Part shown: piece by piece, positions 48,890 to 62,064 of the stretch
Layout: each line of letters begins with the position of its first letter
Position numbering within the stretch: the stretch's first letter is position 1
From: Takifugu bimaculatus
Lineage: Eukaryota; Chordata; Actinopteri; Tetraodontiformes; Tetraodontidae
Assembly (NCBI GenBank): GCA_004026145.2
Contig: CP034980.1
Span: 5,431,088-5,495,087 of the forward strand
DNA length: 64,000 nt
Direction of reading: 5' to 3'
Notes under the pieces: model-generated
The model's input: the letters and a program-made list of their open reading frames with translations, nothing else
The model's database searches: none
Told to the model about the DNA's origin: nothing
Translations under genes and position numbers: made by a program

Positions 48890-49889
48890 TAGGAATGCTG
48901 AACACGGGGGCAACAGTTTCCGATATTTAAATACAGACAAGAAAAATTGGATTTCCTTCCAAGTGTCCTAGCTTCCTTCCTGCCTCCCGCCCTCCCTTCC
49001 TTCGATGACATAAACAAATGCATTATTGCAAGAACATGTAGGAAGAAGACAAGCGTGAAATACATTGAACAAACATTTTAATTTAAAATTCAGCAGCCAT
49101 CTAGGAATGTCTCTTAGAGCTCTCAACCCTTTTGTTGCGCATGTGAGTGTGCGTGAGTGTGTGCAGTCAACGGATCTATTTCGCTTTCAAATATTCTCTC
49201 TTTTTCACTTGTTTGTGACCCTTTGGCTGAAAACCATCAGGCATCCTTTTTCTGTTCTGCATCCCCCTCTCCCTTGATTTCGACTGCTCGAATCAGGTGA
49301 TGTAGCATCTAGCTAACCAAGGATCGGCGCGGTGAAAGTGAGCGGAAAAGACGGAACGTCTTCACAAGCCTCACTGCGGGCCAAATGCTTTATTATGTCA
49401 GATTTACAAATTCCTCCATTGGAGAAAAAAAAAAGCGACCTACATAACTATGAACCAGAAAAAACACATCAATGGCCCATTTCCTCCTCCCCCTCTGTTA
49501 CTCTTAGTCCTTCTCTCCATCCACGACACCCCCTCTCCTGCCGCCGTCTCCCGCTTTCATTTCGTTTATCTCCTTTCCCCGACAACGGCTTGCTGAGTTA
49601 TCAGCCAAATGAGGGAAGTGTCTAAGTAGCTGTCTGCGCACGTGGGCGCGCGTTTGTGCGTGCTGCACACGCTCGTTGTCTGGTCAATACTGCATATTGG
49701 GCAGGGAGGGGAGGAGGTAAGGTGGCTCAACCAGCATAACCAACCTGCTGCTAGGTAAACACCATCTGTTCACACAGAATCTACCTCTACTCCACACTCC
49801 CCGGGACCCGACACCATGACTAGAATAGAGTGATCCAATCCCGCTTCTCTTCACACACTTTCACCATGCCAGGTTCACACCAAGGTGTA

Positions 49890-49891
<2 letters not shown>

Positions 49892-49979
<88 letters not shown>
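49892..49979. repeat. (TG)44 microsatellite
   Basis: Uninterrupted 88-base array, the longest in the window. Confidence 0.95.
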
Positions 49980-49983
<4 letters not shown>

Positions 49984-50862
49984 TTGATCATATTTCTTGG
50001 CTTATAGTGTATAACACATTTTAAAGTGTTGCTCTTTCAGATTTTGTGGTATAAAATCCACCCGGTAAACATATTTTGTTTCATATTTTCCGCCCGCCTC
50101 CCTTCCCCTCATCCTCGCCACTCCTTCCTTCATCTTTCTATCTGCGCTGTCACTCGCTCCATCCATCATATTTCTCCCACTTTCTCGGCCTGCGGTGGAA
50201 TCGAGTCAAATCAATCAATTCAGGTTTCCTGGGCAGACCAGCGGCGTGGCAAGAAATTGACCTTTCTTTTCAATCTGGGTGAGTGTGCGCACGCATTTGT
50301 GCCTTCTGCACACCAACCAGGGGGAAGCAGTTAGAGCTGACTGACTATCTGCCTCAGAGCTGCTGCAGCTATCCAGAGTGGCAGTGCCCCCAGCCAGCCA
50401 CTAAGGATCATTGACACACAAATGTGCACACAAACGCACACACACGGCTTTCTACCCTCAGCTATAGCAGATATAGCAGACAAGCACACAATCTGTGGAC
50501 ACAGAATAACAGAGGCTCTGTGTCTTTTTATAGTTTTTATGCTAAGCAGCATGCCACTGCAGGCTTTCCATTTTTGCCCGACTGGGTATTGAGTGTATTG
50601 AGTGAGTGAGTTAGCCTGGGTTAAGTGGCTGTGCTTAAGGGCACAACAGCACCGCTGCGATCACTGGCTGCTCTGACACAGCAAGTGTGCAAACACACAC
50701 ACAAACACACACACATGTGCACAGAGCAGAGGAGAGGAACGGACATTATGTGGCAGTAAGATTTTTGATTTTCTGTCATCATTTGGTTTTTGCTAGAGTG
50801 TCGGTTTGTATTTCTCTTATTACCATGCCTTTTTCCCCGCTCTTTCCCTTTATAGATTTTTA

Positions 50863-50901
50863 AACACACACACCCACACACACACGCACACACACACACA
50901 G
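50863..50901. repeat. Interrupted (CA)n microsatellite
   Basis: CA array with CCC and CG interruptions. Confidence 0.9.
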
Positions 50902-51278
50902 ATACCCAGACCGGCTCACACTTTTAAACAGGGTGCCAGATGTGGGCTGACATTCCCCATCTATCCAGAAAGTGGGGGTTTAATAGAGATTTATAATGAT
51001 TATCAGATGAGGTTGAGGAGGAATGCATCCCTGCTGCTTAAAGTTCTACTGATGCGGATGGATGGGATCGGAGGATAATGGCGATGGAAAAAGGAGTGCA
51101 GTGGTGTGTTTTGTGGGAGAGTATTGACGAAGCAGGAAAACGGATCTTCAGTGTGTGTGTGTGTGTGTATCTGTGTGCCTGCTTCAGGTGTTAAGCCACA
51201 TAACAAAGCCAGAAATTTAAGGTGTTACATCCTTCGGGAATATAACCGGAGGGCCGTTTAGTACTGTTTTCTAATCAA

Positions 51279-51281
<3 letters not shown>

Positions 51282-51366
<85 letters not shown>
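51282..51366. repeat. (TG)42 microsatellite
   Basis: Uninterrupted array of about 85 bases. Confidence 0.95.
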
Positions 51367-51368
<2 letters not shown>

Positions 51369-54300
51369 ATGATTCCTGTGGGTGTACATGTATCTGTGTC
51401 CTTTGAAACCCAGCCAAGACTAGCCTCTCCTTATGAATCCTCCATAATATCATGGTAATGCACTGAGATTTGCACTCCCAGACCTCGCGCTCTCTCCAGA
51501 GATTCTCCTGTAGCGTTTATCTCAGCTGACTCCAGCCTTCCATGCCTGCGCTGTTCTCTGTCTACTCTCATCCCGCCACTGTGCATGAAAACAGCTCATG
51601 ATTATTGTCTTGGCATCCTTCATGTATAATTTATCACCCATTTAAAAGCAGAGGTGCATGCAATTAAATCCAGTCGGAGGTTTTGTCTTTCTAAATCTCC
51701 CCTTCCCGTTTCTCTTTTCACAACCCCTCCGCCTCTCCTCTTGCGTGGGTCCGTGTACTTCTACTTTCTGTGTTAAAAACTGTACGTCCCACCATTGTGC
51801 TTCCTTCGTCCTGTCTCTTTTTTAGTTCATTCTGCTTTACCTCACACTCACTCTCCTTAATGTCTGAATATGTGTTGGAAAGTGGAGGAATCATGGCGTT
51901 TTCTCTTCCTCCTCCTGTCTCACACTCGGTGTATCAGTTTCTTTTCATCTTTCATTCTGTTGCTTCCTTCTTTCCTCCCTCCCAGAGAGAAAGGAGAGGC
52001 ACAGAGTAATTGGATTCCCCCTAATAGCGAGGGTAATGTTGACAGTACATAAATCCTGCCACTGAAATAGCACCTCGTTTATCTTCTGATTTTGCCTGGT
52101 TTTTTTTTGTTGCCTGTTTTCTTCATCCTCATCGTCCTCCCACCTCATACTCCTCTGTGAGCGTTCCCCTCCATTCTTTCTTCCTCAGCCTCCCTACCGT
52201 CTTCATCTCCCCCTGGGTCTCATCGGCGAGCCTTGATTGTTTAGATGGCCTCGGCTTGGGACGCCACGTCTCCACATAAATTGGCCAACATGGTTTGGAT
52301 GCAGTCAAGCAGAGGGAACAAGGCGTGCGTGTCGCATTTGATACGTGGTGCAACATAAGCATAAGTCACACAGGAAACAATGAAGGATGCACTCATCTCT
52401 GTGTGCAAATAAACTCTGTGCTTTGTTTCATCCAGTGATACCCTATAAATGACATTCAGTGTCAAACCGGCACCCTCCTGTGATTTGTGGAAGCACTTTT
52501 CTCCGCCTTATCCTCAATGACGTGAAGAAACAATCATGGACGTTATTTTCAATGTGAAGCAGTAAAGAAAGCATTTTTTTTTTAAAAGCTAACTATTGTG
52601 AAGATTAGACCACAGTTGGTACATAAATAAGTGTAATAAATTTTACCTTTTTTTTTTACAGACCAGAGTGCTTGTGCGTAAAGCAATGCTACGCTGAGCT
52701 AAGCTAAATGTGTGCACCATGAAGACTGTTTTTTAAAGATGCATATTTCATGGTATTTCATGGTGTGTGATGTGTTCAGGCTCCTGCTCAGTGTCAGGAG
52801 AATCCACAAATAAGTCTCCAGATTTTACTTTCTAAAATCTTTCTGAAACTGTGCTCATCCATGAGAAAGCAGGCAAACAAGCAGAAATAGCACATCTATG
52901 CTTGGGTTGCCTTGAGGTAACAGTTGAGAGAGTGGGTGGCAGGGTATATGATGATAGAAATGGACAATAAAGCAGAGATGAAGGATGTTAGTGTCACTTT
53001 CCCTCGCTTTTAAATACCAAACAACCTCATTAATAATTGACTGCAAATCTGACAGTTTATCTTCTATGACCGTCCTTTTAGAGCAACATTAGAAATCTCT
53101 CTAATACACACACAGACACACCCTTTGATGTTCTTTCATGATCCATTTCATTGATGCAGGAGTCCGGGTCAGGTCAGCTAATCAATCACCCCGCTGGCAT
53201 TTGAATTGTTTGGTCCTCCTATAGGCTTCCTGTGAGCTTATTCATCTGATCTCTCCTGCAAACAAAAAAGCACTGACAAGGTGGGAGAGGGCGCTTGTTA
53301 CAGGCTGGTGCCTAGTCGGGCGGGTTGCCCCCGTTGTTGTTGATGCCGCTTTACTTTAAGCAAGAGCCTCAAGGTCAAGCCACGCTTTTTCATCTTTCCC
53401 TGTATGTTAACAGTATCCACTCATACGTTTCCCATGTGAACACATGCACAGAGGACCACGTGAACTCGGCAGGCGTGTCATACCTCTGGGTGTTCTGTGC
53501 AGTTCTCTGCTACATTTGATCTTTCCACACTTGCTCTTAACACATGTTTAGTATCAATTAATAGGCTTTGTAGTGAACCCTGGAGGTTTATCACAGTGGA
53601 GCACAGACCAAATATTTCACCTTACGACATGCCAGGACAGCAAGATAACAGTCCACACAAACTGTCATGACAGAGGGTGACATAATTGAACCAATAAAGG
53701 ACTCCAAGGCAATTTCAGACACCAGACGGCATTTACAGACACTTCATTCAGTCCACAGTTGTAGTGCAGTACCAATCCAAGACTCACAGTCTGGAGGAAA
53801 TGATAATCAAATCAAACAACAGGAACAAAACATGAGAAAAACAGAACAGGAAAAGAATCTAAAAGACAAAGAAAGGAGGGGGAGAATTTAACCCACATAC
53901 CTAGAAGGACCTGTGGACAGAGTCAGAGATAGGTGCGGCCGTCAGGTCCAGAGAAGGAGGAGGGGGGTCTTGAGAATCATAAGGTCCAATAGACAAGTGT
54001 CCTGCTGAGTGACCCACCCTGTTACCGTGGAGATTGGCAATGTCCAGCTTCAGGGAAGACATCATGAAAATGTGAAGCACACGGTCATGAGTGCAGCAGC
54101 ATCAAACCACACTCGGGGTGCCAAGAAACGTAGTATGAGAGTGTCATTGTGGAAGAGGATGAAGTGAAAAATGAGTAACAATTTTGCCTTGATAAGATCA
54201 TGGTAAGATTCCAAAAGAATGACAGGTGAGTTAGTCAGCCCATGGCTGAGAGAGCCAATGAAAGTCTGCCATTAACCAAAACCTTTATCCACCTGAACTT

Positions 54301-54827
54301 AAGCCAAGGATTGTAATGTATCCCACAGCAATCTCAGCTGCTGCAGAAGCAGCGAGCAGTGTAATGGATTATCATTACTTTTTCACAGCGCAGCTGCTGT
54401 TTTTAGGAACATGTGATGAGCTTAAAGGGGAAAAAAATCATCGTGGATTAAAGGCAGCACTGTTCCAACACCTGTGTGTTTTGACATGCATCCGCAGCTC
54501 GGGGTAGACGACGTGGGGCACTCACAAAGGAGCAGAACATGTTGATTTCAGACGACAAGCCGGCTACAGATGCTGGATGTAGATGTCAGGACGCCATTGT
54601 GAGATAATCTGCACAACAGATACACAGAGTGGTTCCTGTCTGGTAATCACACAATCACACCATCTGGAAAAATTCAGAAGGCTGCCACGAGTCTGCACTG
54701 TGATTGGCTCCTGCAGGCAAGAGCTGCAGGGCCCCTGAGGAGAATCAGCAACTGATTTCCCCCATCTCTTAGTTTATTGTTCATTTTTGTATCAAAGTGT
54801 TTTCAAAAAAAGAAGACGAAGGAAAAA

Positions 54828-55108
54828 GGGCAGTGGTAGCTCAATCTGTAGGGAACTTGGCTGAGAAGTGGAGGGTTCAAGCCCCAGTGCAGACAAAACA
54901 ATGGCTGGTGTGGTGTAGCATGAGGAGATGCCAGGACACCTTCAGAACGCTGCCAAGGTACCCTTGAGCTTGACACCTAACCCCCAAATGGTCACATAGG
55001 GCCCTGCGATGAGCTGGCGACTCATTCGAGGGCGTACCCCGGCGTCACCCATATGTAGCTGGGATGGGCTCCAGCATCCTCCCTGTGACCCCAATCAAGA
55101 AAAAACGG
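54828..55108 (+). mobile_element. tRNA-derived SINE with LINE-2-like tail
   Basis: The head resembles a tRNA gene. TAGCTCAATCTGTAGGG matches a polymerase III A box, and GGTTCAAGCCC at 54874-54884 matches a B box at the usual spacing. The middle part (GCTGCCAAGGTACCCTTGAG) is familiar from teleost SINEs. The tail, CTGCGATGAGCTGGCGACT and then AGCTGGGATGGGCTCCAGC, is the 3' end shared with fish L2-type LINEs, which would have supplied the reverse transcriptase. An A-rich stretch follows. The copy is moderately diverged. The family name is not assigned. Confidence 0.8.
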
Positions 55109-58100
55109 AGGAAAAAAACAGAAATATTCCCTGAAAGATGTCTTGTTTCAGTAGCTTCATATTCTGATTAAAACAGTTCTGCAAGAAGTAAATTAAGGAC
55201 TTCTATCCATATTTAATTTAGGTTATATAAACTTTGTTTTCTACATTTTCTCATAATTTTAACAGAGTGAGATAGTCATGGATTACTCCACAAATGCCAG
55301 AGAAGCTTCCAAATCAATAGGAAATGATTCTTCATGGCCTCCATACATGAGCTCATCTGCATGTGAGTTCTGAAATCTTTCTGCATCTCATCATAGGTCA
55401 CATTTCTTATTACACCCTGCCACTCAGCACCCCCTCGAACAAACAAGACAAAGATACATGCAGCAGCTATTAAATCAGCCTCATCTTCTTTTTTTAGCCT
55501 GTTTATTTGTCACCACGTTCCCATGACACCTTCTTCTTCTCCCACCACATTGCTGGCGCAGTCACACCCGTTTTTACCTTCCAGTCCCTTTTCCTGATTC
55601 CGTACTGAGGTCCAGTCCCCCTCCCATTTCCTCTCTCCTACCACACCTCCATCCTCTCCCTCCTTCTTCCTGCCTCATTTTCCACTTTGCTGCTCTTCCC
55701 CTCATCAGTCAGTGGGCCTGCGGTCTGACAGAGATGCAGGGCTCTGATGGAGGCTGCCAGACTGTCAGCACATATCTATTCACCGAAATACACACATGCA
55801 TACACTTAACAAGCAGAAACCAGCAGGAAATGAACGGAGCGAACGGCAAAGCAGAACCATATTACCATTTTAAATGTCCATGCATTTATGTTGCCTAAAT
55901 CTGTCTTGCTGGGTTGTTGTCTGGAAAATTGCTTGCGGATTCACAGAAGCGACACTCTTGGCATTATAATTGGGAAGGTGTGCGGCGAGATAAACAAACT
56001 TTAAAGCTAATGTTTGAGTTCCAGGCTTCTGAGTATGTGAGGCTGGAGATGCGATCAGCAGTTATCACACCATTTGTCCATGGCCACTCAGACCTGATTT
56101 ATCATTTATGCATTACATTTATATAACAAATGTTAAATATATTTATTTTATCGTCCTATTTATTTTTTTCTGTGTGGCTTGGTAATTTTCCACATTTAAA
56201 CTGCACAATCTCGATATCCACGTCTGTTGAGTCGACACGCAGCTTCTGAAGAGTATTGGAACATGACTTATCTGCTCGATGATGCAGTTCTGATAGCAAA
56301 TTCAGCCCTCACGCACAGTGGTATCAAAGGAGATATAATTTCTCTTTTGCTGAAAATTAGTTTGATTCAGGCTCCTCTCTTGAAGCCCAGAGTAAACAGA
56401 CGCAGCAGGCCTTTGGTTTGGCATACTGACGTCCTGTGGGAATTGATCTATGAGCAAAGATGAAAATATGCGCAGTTTGATTCTGTGGAAAGTCTCCCAC
56501 CCTGTCATAGTTTTATCCAGCGCTGCTGTCTCCCAACCTGTTTTCATCCCCTACTGTCTTGTTAGCCTGTGTTCTCCATCTCCAGGGTTTCGCGGAACAA
56601 GTGGGGGATTGGTATGGGACCTTCTCTAGACTCGTGTTTAATATGTATGTGAGAATATGTGCATGCTGAAAGTGAGAAAATGTGTTTGGAATATAAAGGT
56701 TATGCGCTCTCATCTTAGCAGAGGGATTCACCAGCAGGGGCGAGGGTGCAAAGCCAAAATTCAATCCCAGACTTTTCCAAACTACAGTAGAGCCCCCTCC
56801 TGGCATGTTAAATGTTTGAAAACTGAAGCAGGAATAAAGAACAGAGTGTACTGGCCTTAGAGAAGTCAATCTGTTCCTCTGTCTACTGTTGTAGGAAGGA
56901 AGAAGTCACAAAAGGAGGGCTCAGCATTACCCTCTTCTTTCCCGCTATCCCTTTCTGTTAGGGATGTAACAGCTAATCCACCACCACAAGTGCCATCAAG
57001 TCCCTTATGTTGCTCACACGAGTGCTCTTCCATCGAAGCATGCACAATTTTTGCTCCATATCCCATTTTTTTCGTGACTTTACAGGGACAAACCACCAGT
57101 TAAAACCTCCTTCCGCTCTCGTTGCTTTTTAAAAAATGTTCTCATATGCCTCACACGAGCCTCTGAATAAAGCCAGAAAGACAGCGAACTTGTATTTGCA
57201 CTGAGTAAAAGCACAAAGCATGGGTCAAATACAGGAATATGGACCCATTTTATGGTTTCCTAGAGATAGATAAAGTCCCCATTTAGAGCCCAAAGAAACT
57301 TTTAGAAAAGTACTTATAAAATGGATCATCAGCAAATGAGGCGCTCCCTGTTAAATGAAGAATCAAATAATGTAAAGTTAACGATAAACAGAACCTCATC
57401 ATCAGCCTGGTCTAATGATAGTCTAATTGAATTCTTTCATGGCTAAGAATTAGAATGATCATTTTGACAGTGTGAGCCACAGGCTATGATGCAGCTCTGA
57501 CAAAAATAGCAAACCATTGGGATCTGTCATTTCCAGGGTGTTTATTTTTGAGCTTTAATATTTTTGCGGTTGTTGTTTTAAAAGCTGCTGTAACCCACAT
57601 CAGCCCTACAAAATGCCATTTTCTATTTTCCACTCCAGTAAAGAACTAATTAAATTGTTATAGTCTCTATCAGATTGTAACCCAAACACAGAGTACGTTT
57701 TCATTACAGGGATATGGTGTGTTTGAAGCCTTCTGATAAAGTTCGCATCTCTTCTTGGTCTGAATCTGCTACCGCGCTGGAGAGCCTGCCATCAAATTCG
57801 CCAGCTGAACGTGGCCGAATGGAGGTTGCCTCTATCTGAGGACGAGACGTGCAAGATGGGGGCAGGGGTTGTGGAGCATTTAGATAGATGGAACCCATCG
57901 GCCTTCAGGCAAAGAGAAGCCCATGTGACATTGAGGGGCACAAGTGGCCACAGTGCTGACAAGATGAGAAGTGATATGCCCTCACCATTGCTGTCAGTCA
58001 CGCCACCTCATTAGAGAAAAAGAGAGGAGGGGGAGGAGAGAGAGAATCTTATTAGAAGCATGTAGAAAGAGCAAGGCTGCCTTTGGTATGAATGGTCATG

Positions 58101-58973
58101 AGATATTTTTTAAGGGAATGACAAGGGAAATTCCCAGGCTGTCAAGGATTTCTCTTCAAAAGACTGTTAAATTAGCACAGTGAGTGTTTTATACTTCTGC
58201 GCGGTGTTGACTTGATGCTGCAGAATCAACTTGCCGTGATTCCATGGAGAGGATGAGGATCGAGGAAGGGCGGATGGGATCGGACCAGCGTGAAGGCATG
58301 AAATATTAACCCCTGGGTAAATACCCCAGCTTAGCTGTCTGTGAAATCCTGTGGACAATGCTAATACATGCATTCATAAGGGAGCTGATAGGGCCTTGTT
58401 GCACCGCCAGATAGGAAGTGTGCATTAAGAAGCTCTCTCATGTATTCATACACCTATAATAGGATCCATAAGATGAAAATCCCAACAGTCATTTCACTAG
58501 TGCCGACGGAAAAATACTGCTGAATCCAGAGCCACGCGTGTGAACTCACACACATGGGCACACACCACCCTTTTGCCTCGGAAGCTAAATAGTTGATTGA
58601 TGGTCTAAGCTGTGAAGAAATGCTCTCCTTTATGTCTCTAAAGGTTTGTAATTGCTGCAGTGAAAGGATGCTCACTCGCCTGGAATATTGATCCTAATGG
58701 GATTACTATCCTCCACCAGAGAGAGAATGATAGGGAGAAAGAGATGGAGGGAGGATGAGGGAGGGATGACGAAGGGTATGGACAGAGAGGTGAGCAGATA
58801 GACAGAGGGAGAAATTTAGTTTGCCCTTGGCAATTTCTTTCTCTTTTTTTGCATTGATCTCTTTTCCCCCAGCGTTCTTCAGTAACGACTTCCGTACGGG
58901 AACAGTAAAAGTATCGTTCTGGAAACTATAAAAGGAGAAATTGCTGAAATAGTAAGAATGATGAGTCTTTGCA

Positions 58974-59014
58974 CGCGTGTGTGCGCGTGTGCGTGTGTGT
59001 GTTTGTGTGTGCAT
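58974..59014. repeat. Interrupted (GT)n/(GC)n microsatellite
   Basis: GT units with several GC interruptions and a TTTG break. Confidence 0.85.
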
Positions 59015-62006
59015 GCATCAGAGATAGCACGAGGCTCTTCCTCAAGCCCTCCTGTCTCTGAGTCCGTGGAGAATTTTGTTGTTGCTGCAGTTCTGTGTAT
59101 GTCTCCCTATAGCTTCAAACAAAAATGGGTTCAAGCAGAATGCAGAGGTGAGGAGGAATATGCTCTCTCCAAAGAGAGAAAGGAGACTTATATAACAGGA
59201 GAGCCAGAGGTGTAATGCCAACAGAAAGTGAAATAGAGAACACCCATATGCTCTCCATGACCATATTGGAATTCCACGGAAGGCACAGCTCACTGCCTCT
59301 TCTGATTATACTCATCACTGTGTTCTGATTTCAACCCACCCTCGTCATTCCTCTGAATCTATCAGTGTTGAGTGCCATCAGCCTGTCTGTCATTCTGGGT
59401 GTCCGTTCATCTGTCTGCTTTTTGGACCGCAGTAATCCCAGATGGGAGGCATAGCCAGACCGTCCTCTGCAGCTAATTGAAATGTTTCAAAGAGGCCAAG
59501 TCACAGAAGCTGCAAAGTGTGTGTCTGTGTGTGTGGGGGGTGAGTGGGTGTGTTTGACCATAATGCCCATCATCTGCCTGTGTTGTGACTAACTCTAGGA
59601 TGATTCCACCCTGCTGAGCTCAAGTACCGAGGGCGCTTGCTCTAAACTTGCCTTTATGAATAAATATCATGAATTCCGTTACGTCTCTCTGAGGCGTTCC
59701 CGTGCACTGAGCCCGTCTTTTAATAGAGAAACATGAGTACATGTGGTTTATTGTTTGGCTGCCTTTAAAAGTTTGGCTCTCCCCTCTCAGGGGTGTCGGG
59801 GAGAAATGACTTTGCTTTGCAGTTTGAAAAGAAGAATCCAGACAAAGAGATGGTGGGCGTGTGGACGGAGCCATCATGAGCTCAACAACATCCTGAACAG
59901 GAAGACAATAATAATCACCTGACTAAAAAGATGGTCAATTTTACCTAAAGCGCCAGGTGGAAGCTGTCACACTCTTCTGATTTGCAGAAGCATCTCACTC
60001 TCTCCCCTGTGGGCCTTTTTAGTATCTTCAAAGACTTTTAATGCAGCCAGCTGAGCTTTTCTTTTTCCCCTACAGGACAAAGGAAAATTGCTGCATATGT
60101 GTGAACATGAGTGTGTTTGTTGTGCGTGCATGCAAGTGGACTCAGTGGTGATCAGACTCCCACAGCGCCATCACAGCCTTTGAGAACGGCAGGAGACGTG
60201 TAGAGGACAAAAGGCAGCGTGGAAGAACAGAGGAGGAAGGAGCGGAAGGGCAGCGTCAGATTTACTCTCAAACCCCTGCATTTGCATTATCTTTGTGAAG
60301 CTACACTTTTTGACGAGGCCGCCTTTCCAGGAGGATCTCAGAGCGCCGACACAAATCCGGCTGATTTTAAATTGCCATTCAATATGATTTTAAAAAAAAA
60401 GAAGCAGGTTTTGAATTTGAATAACAAGAGGTTGAGATCTTTTTTAAGCCATGTTGTTTTTGTTCTTTAAATCAGCATCCATCCAACTTAGACGGATGCT
60501 AAACGGATGGTACTTAAGCGCTGCGACAACTCACACTCCAATTTAGAGAACAATTAAATCACTGCTGACACATGCAGATGTCCTTGCAGTCCACACAAAC
60601 AGATGTTGTTAATGTACATCAGATGTACATCTGCAGCAACAAGGAAGCGCCACTAAACACCATTCTGATGGAGCTGCTGCAGTGAGCCAGATGGTTCCTT
60701 GTATTTAAAGGCAACACTGCGCTTACACGCCATTAGAAGAATCACCACCAGTGTTCCTGCAGTTGGTTGATCCTTGTGGCGTCACATCAGCGCGACAGAC
60801 GCTCTAACGATGATTATTACCGACAGAGGCAGGCTGCAGGAACCCCCCTGGGCCGGTGGGGCCACACAGACTCATGTTGGCATGACCTCATTGTCTGTGT
60901 CCTCTGAGGTGGGGCGACGCCAAAAGGGAAGCATATCTTGTTTGACTGAGCCGAGCAAAAGTTTAGAAAGTCTGAGATTTTGATTTGCGGCTGTGAAGCA
61001 TTTACTGTACTGTTTGCTCACTTTTGGAAAAACAACAGATTGGGAGAGCAAACAAGCAGGCCCAGAATCTTTATTTGAAAACCATCCATCTTTGTCCTGA
61101 TAGTACTGAGAATAGTCAAAGCTGGAAACAGTCTCTCGAAATCTCTGCACTAACTGTGAAAAAGATATCACTGGAAATTGATTACATTGCTGTGACATGA
61201 CACTCACATGCCACATATATGTCATTTTCAATGATGGAAGGGGGGGTGTTTGTATGTTAGTGTTTGTCACAGTGAGGAGACACCTTTTTCCTCAATGTGA
61301 GGGCGAAGGCAGCAAAGCGAGAGAGCGGACTGTTGACAATGTGGGAAACTTTAGATGTCAGGGCAGTAGCATGAAGGCTCCACACCTGTGTAATGTTAGC
61401 ATATGCAGCTCATAGTCATGAGCCATTTCATAGAGTCAAGGTTACTATTGATATGAATGGTGAGTACTGGTTTAGATCGATTTCATCTCCAGTCAGGTGA
61501 TACTAAATTTCATCGGCTATTTAAAGTTTTTCTCATTTCTTTTAAGGTTCTAAAAATCCTGCAGCCACAAGAGTAGGTCTGTTTTAAGTTGGGCCAAAGT
61601 GACCTCCCCTGGAAGGCATGTGACCGGGGTGGTGCCCGGGAGCATACGCTTGATTGATGATACCTGGACGGACAGTGTTTATTACACCAGATTTATGGTA
61701 TCAGAGGACAAGTCCCATTTCTAACAGGTTTAGATTATGGCTGGAGGGCCCAGCAGGTTGTTCACATGTGTTTATGTGCATGTGTGTACTTTCAGGGACA
61801 CTTTGGGACACAGACAGATGTGCCTTGTGTGTAATAAAGTAGCAGTATAATGAGATGCCTAACTTTCCCTCTTTGAATGATATTATACATTAAAAATGTA
61901 AATTAAAAAGCCCCCCCCTTCCTTTTTACCACACCCCAGACCCCCTTCTCCTCATCACCATGTCCAAAACAATTTTCTGCATGGCTCCCTTGCAGTGGAG
62001 TGGAAT

Positions 62007-62064
62007 ATGTATGTTTATGTGCATGTGCATGTGTGTGAATGGGTGTGGGTGTGTGTGTGTGTGT
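62007..62064. repeat. Imperfect (GT)n microsatellite
   Basis: TGTGCA and GGGTGT variants lead into a short pure GT run. Confidence 0.8.

Noticed and set aside
48586..49065. 159-codon minus-strand open frame
   Set aside because: It runs through a CA microsatellite (VCVCVC) and has no recognisable domain.
50237..50278. 42-nt segment flanked by CAG and GTGAGT, open in phase 1
   Set aside because: The donor is good, but the acceptor lacks a proper pyrimidine tract. Fourteen open codons are expected by chance.
60611..60632. Nested ATGTACATC palindromes
   Set aside because: Short and isolated, with no neighbouring feature suggesting function.
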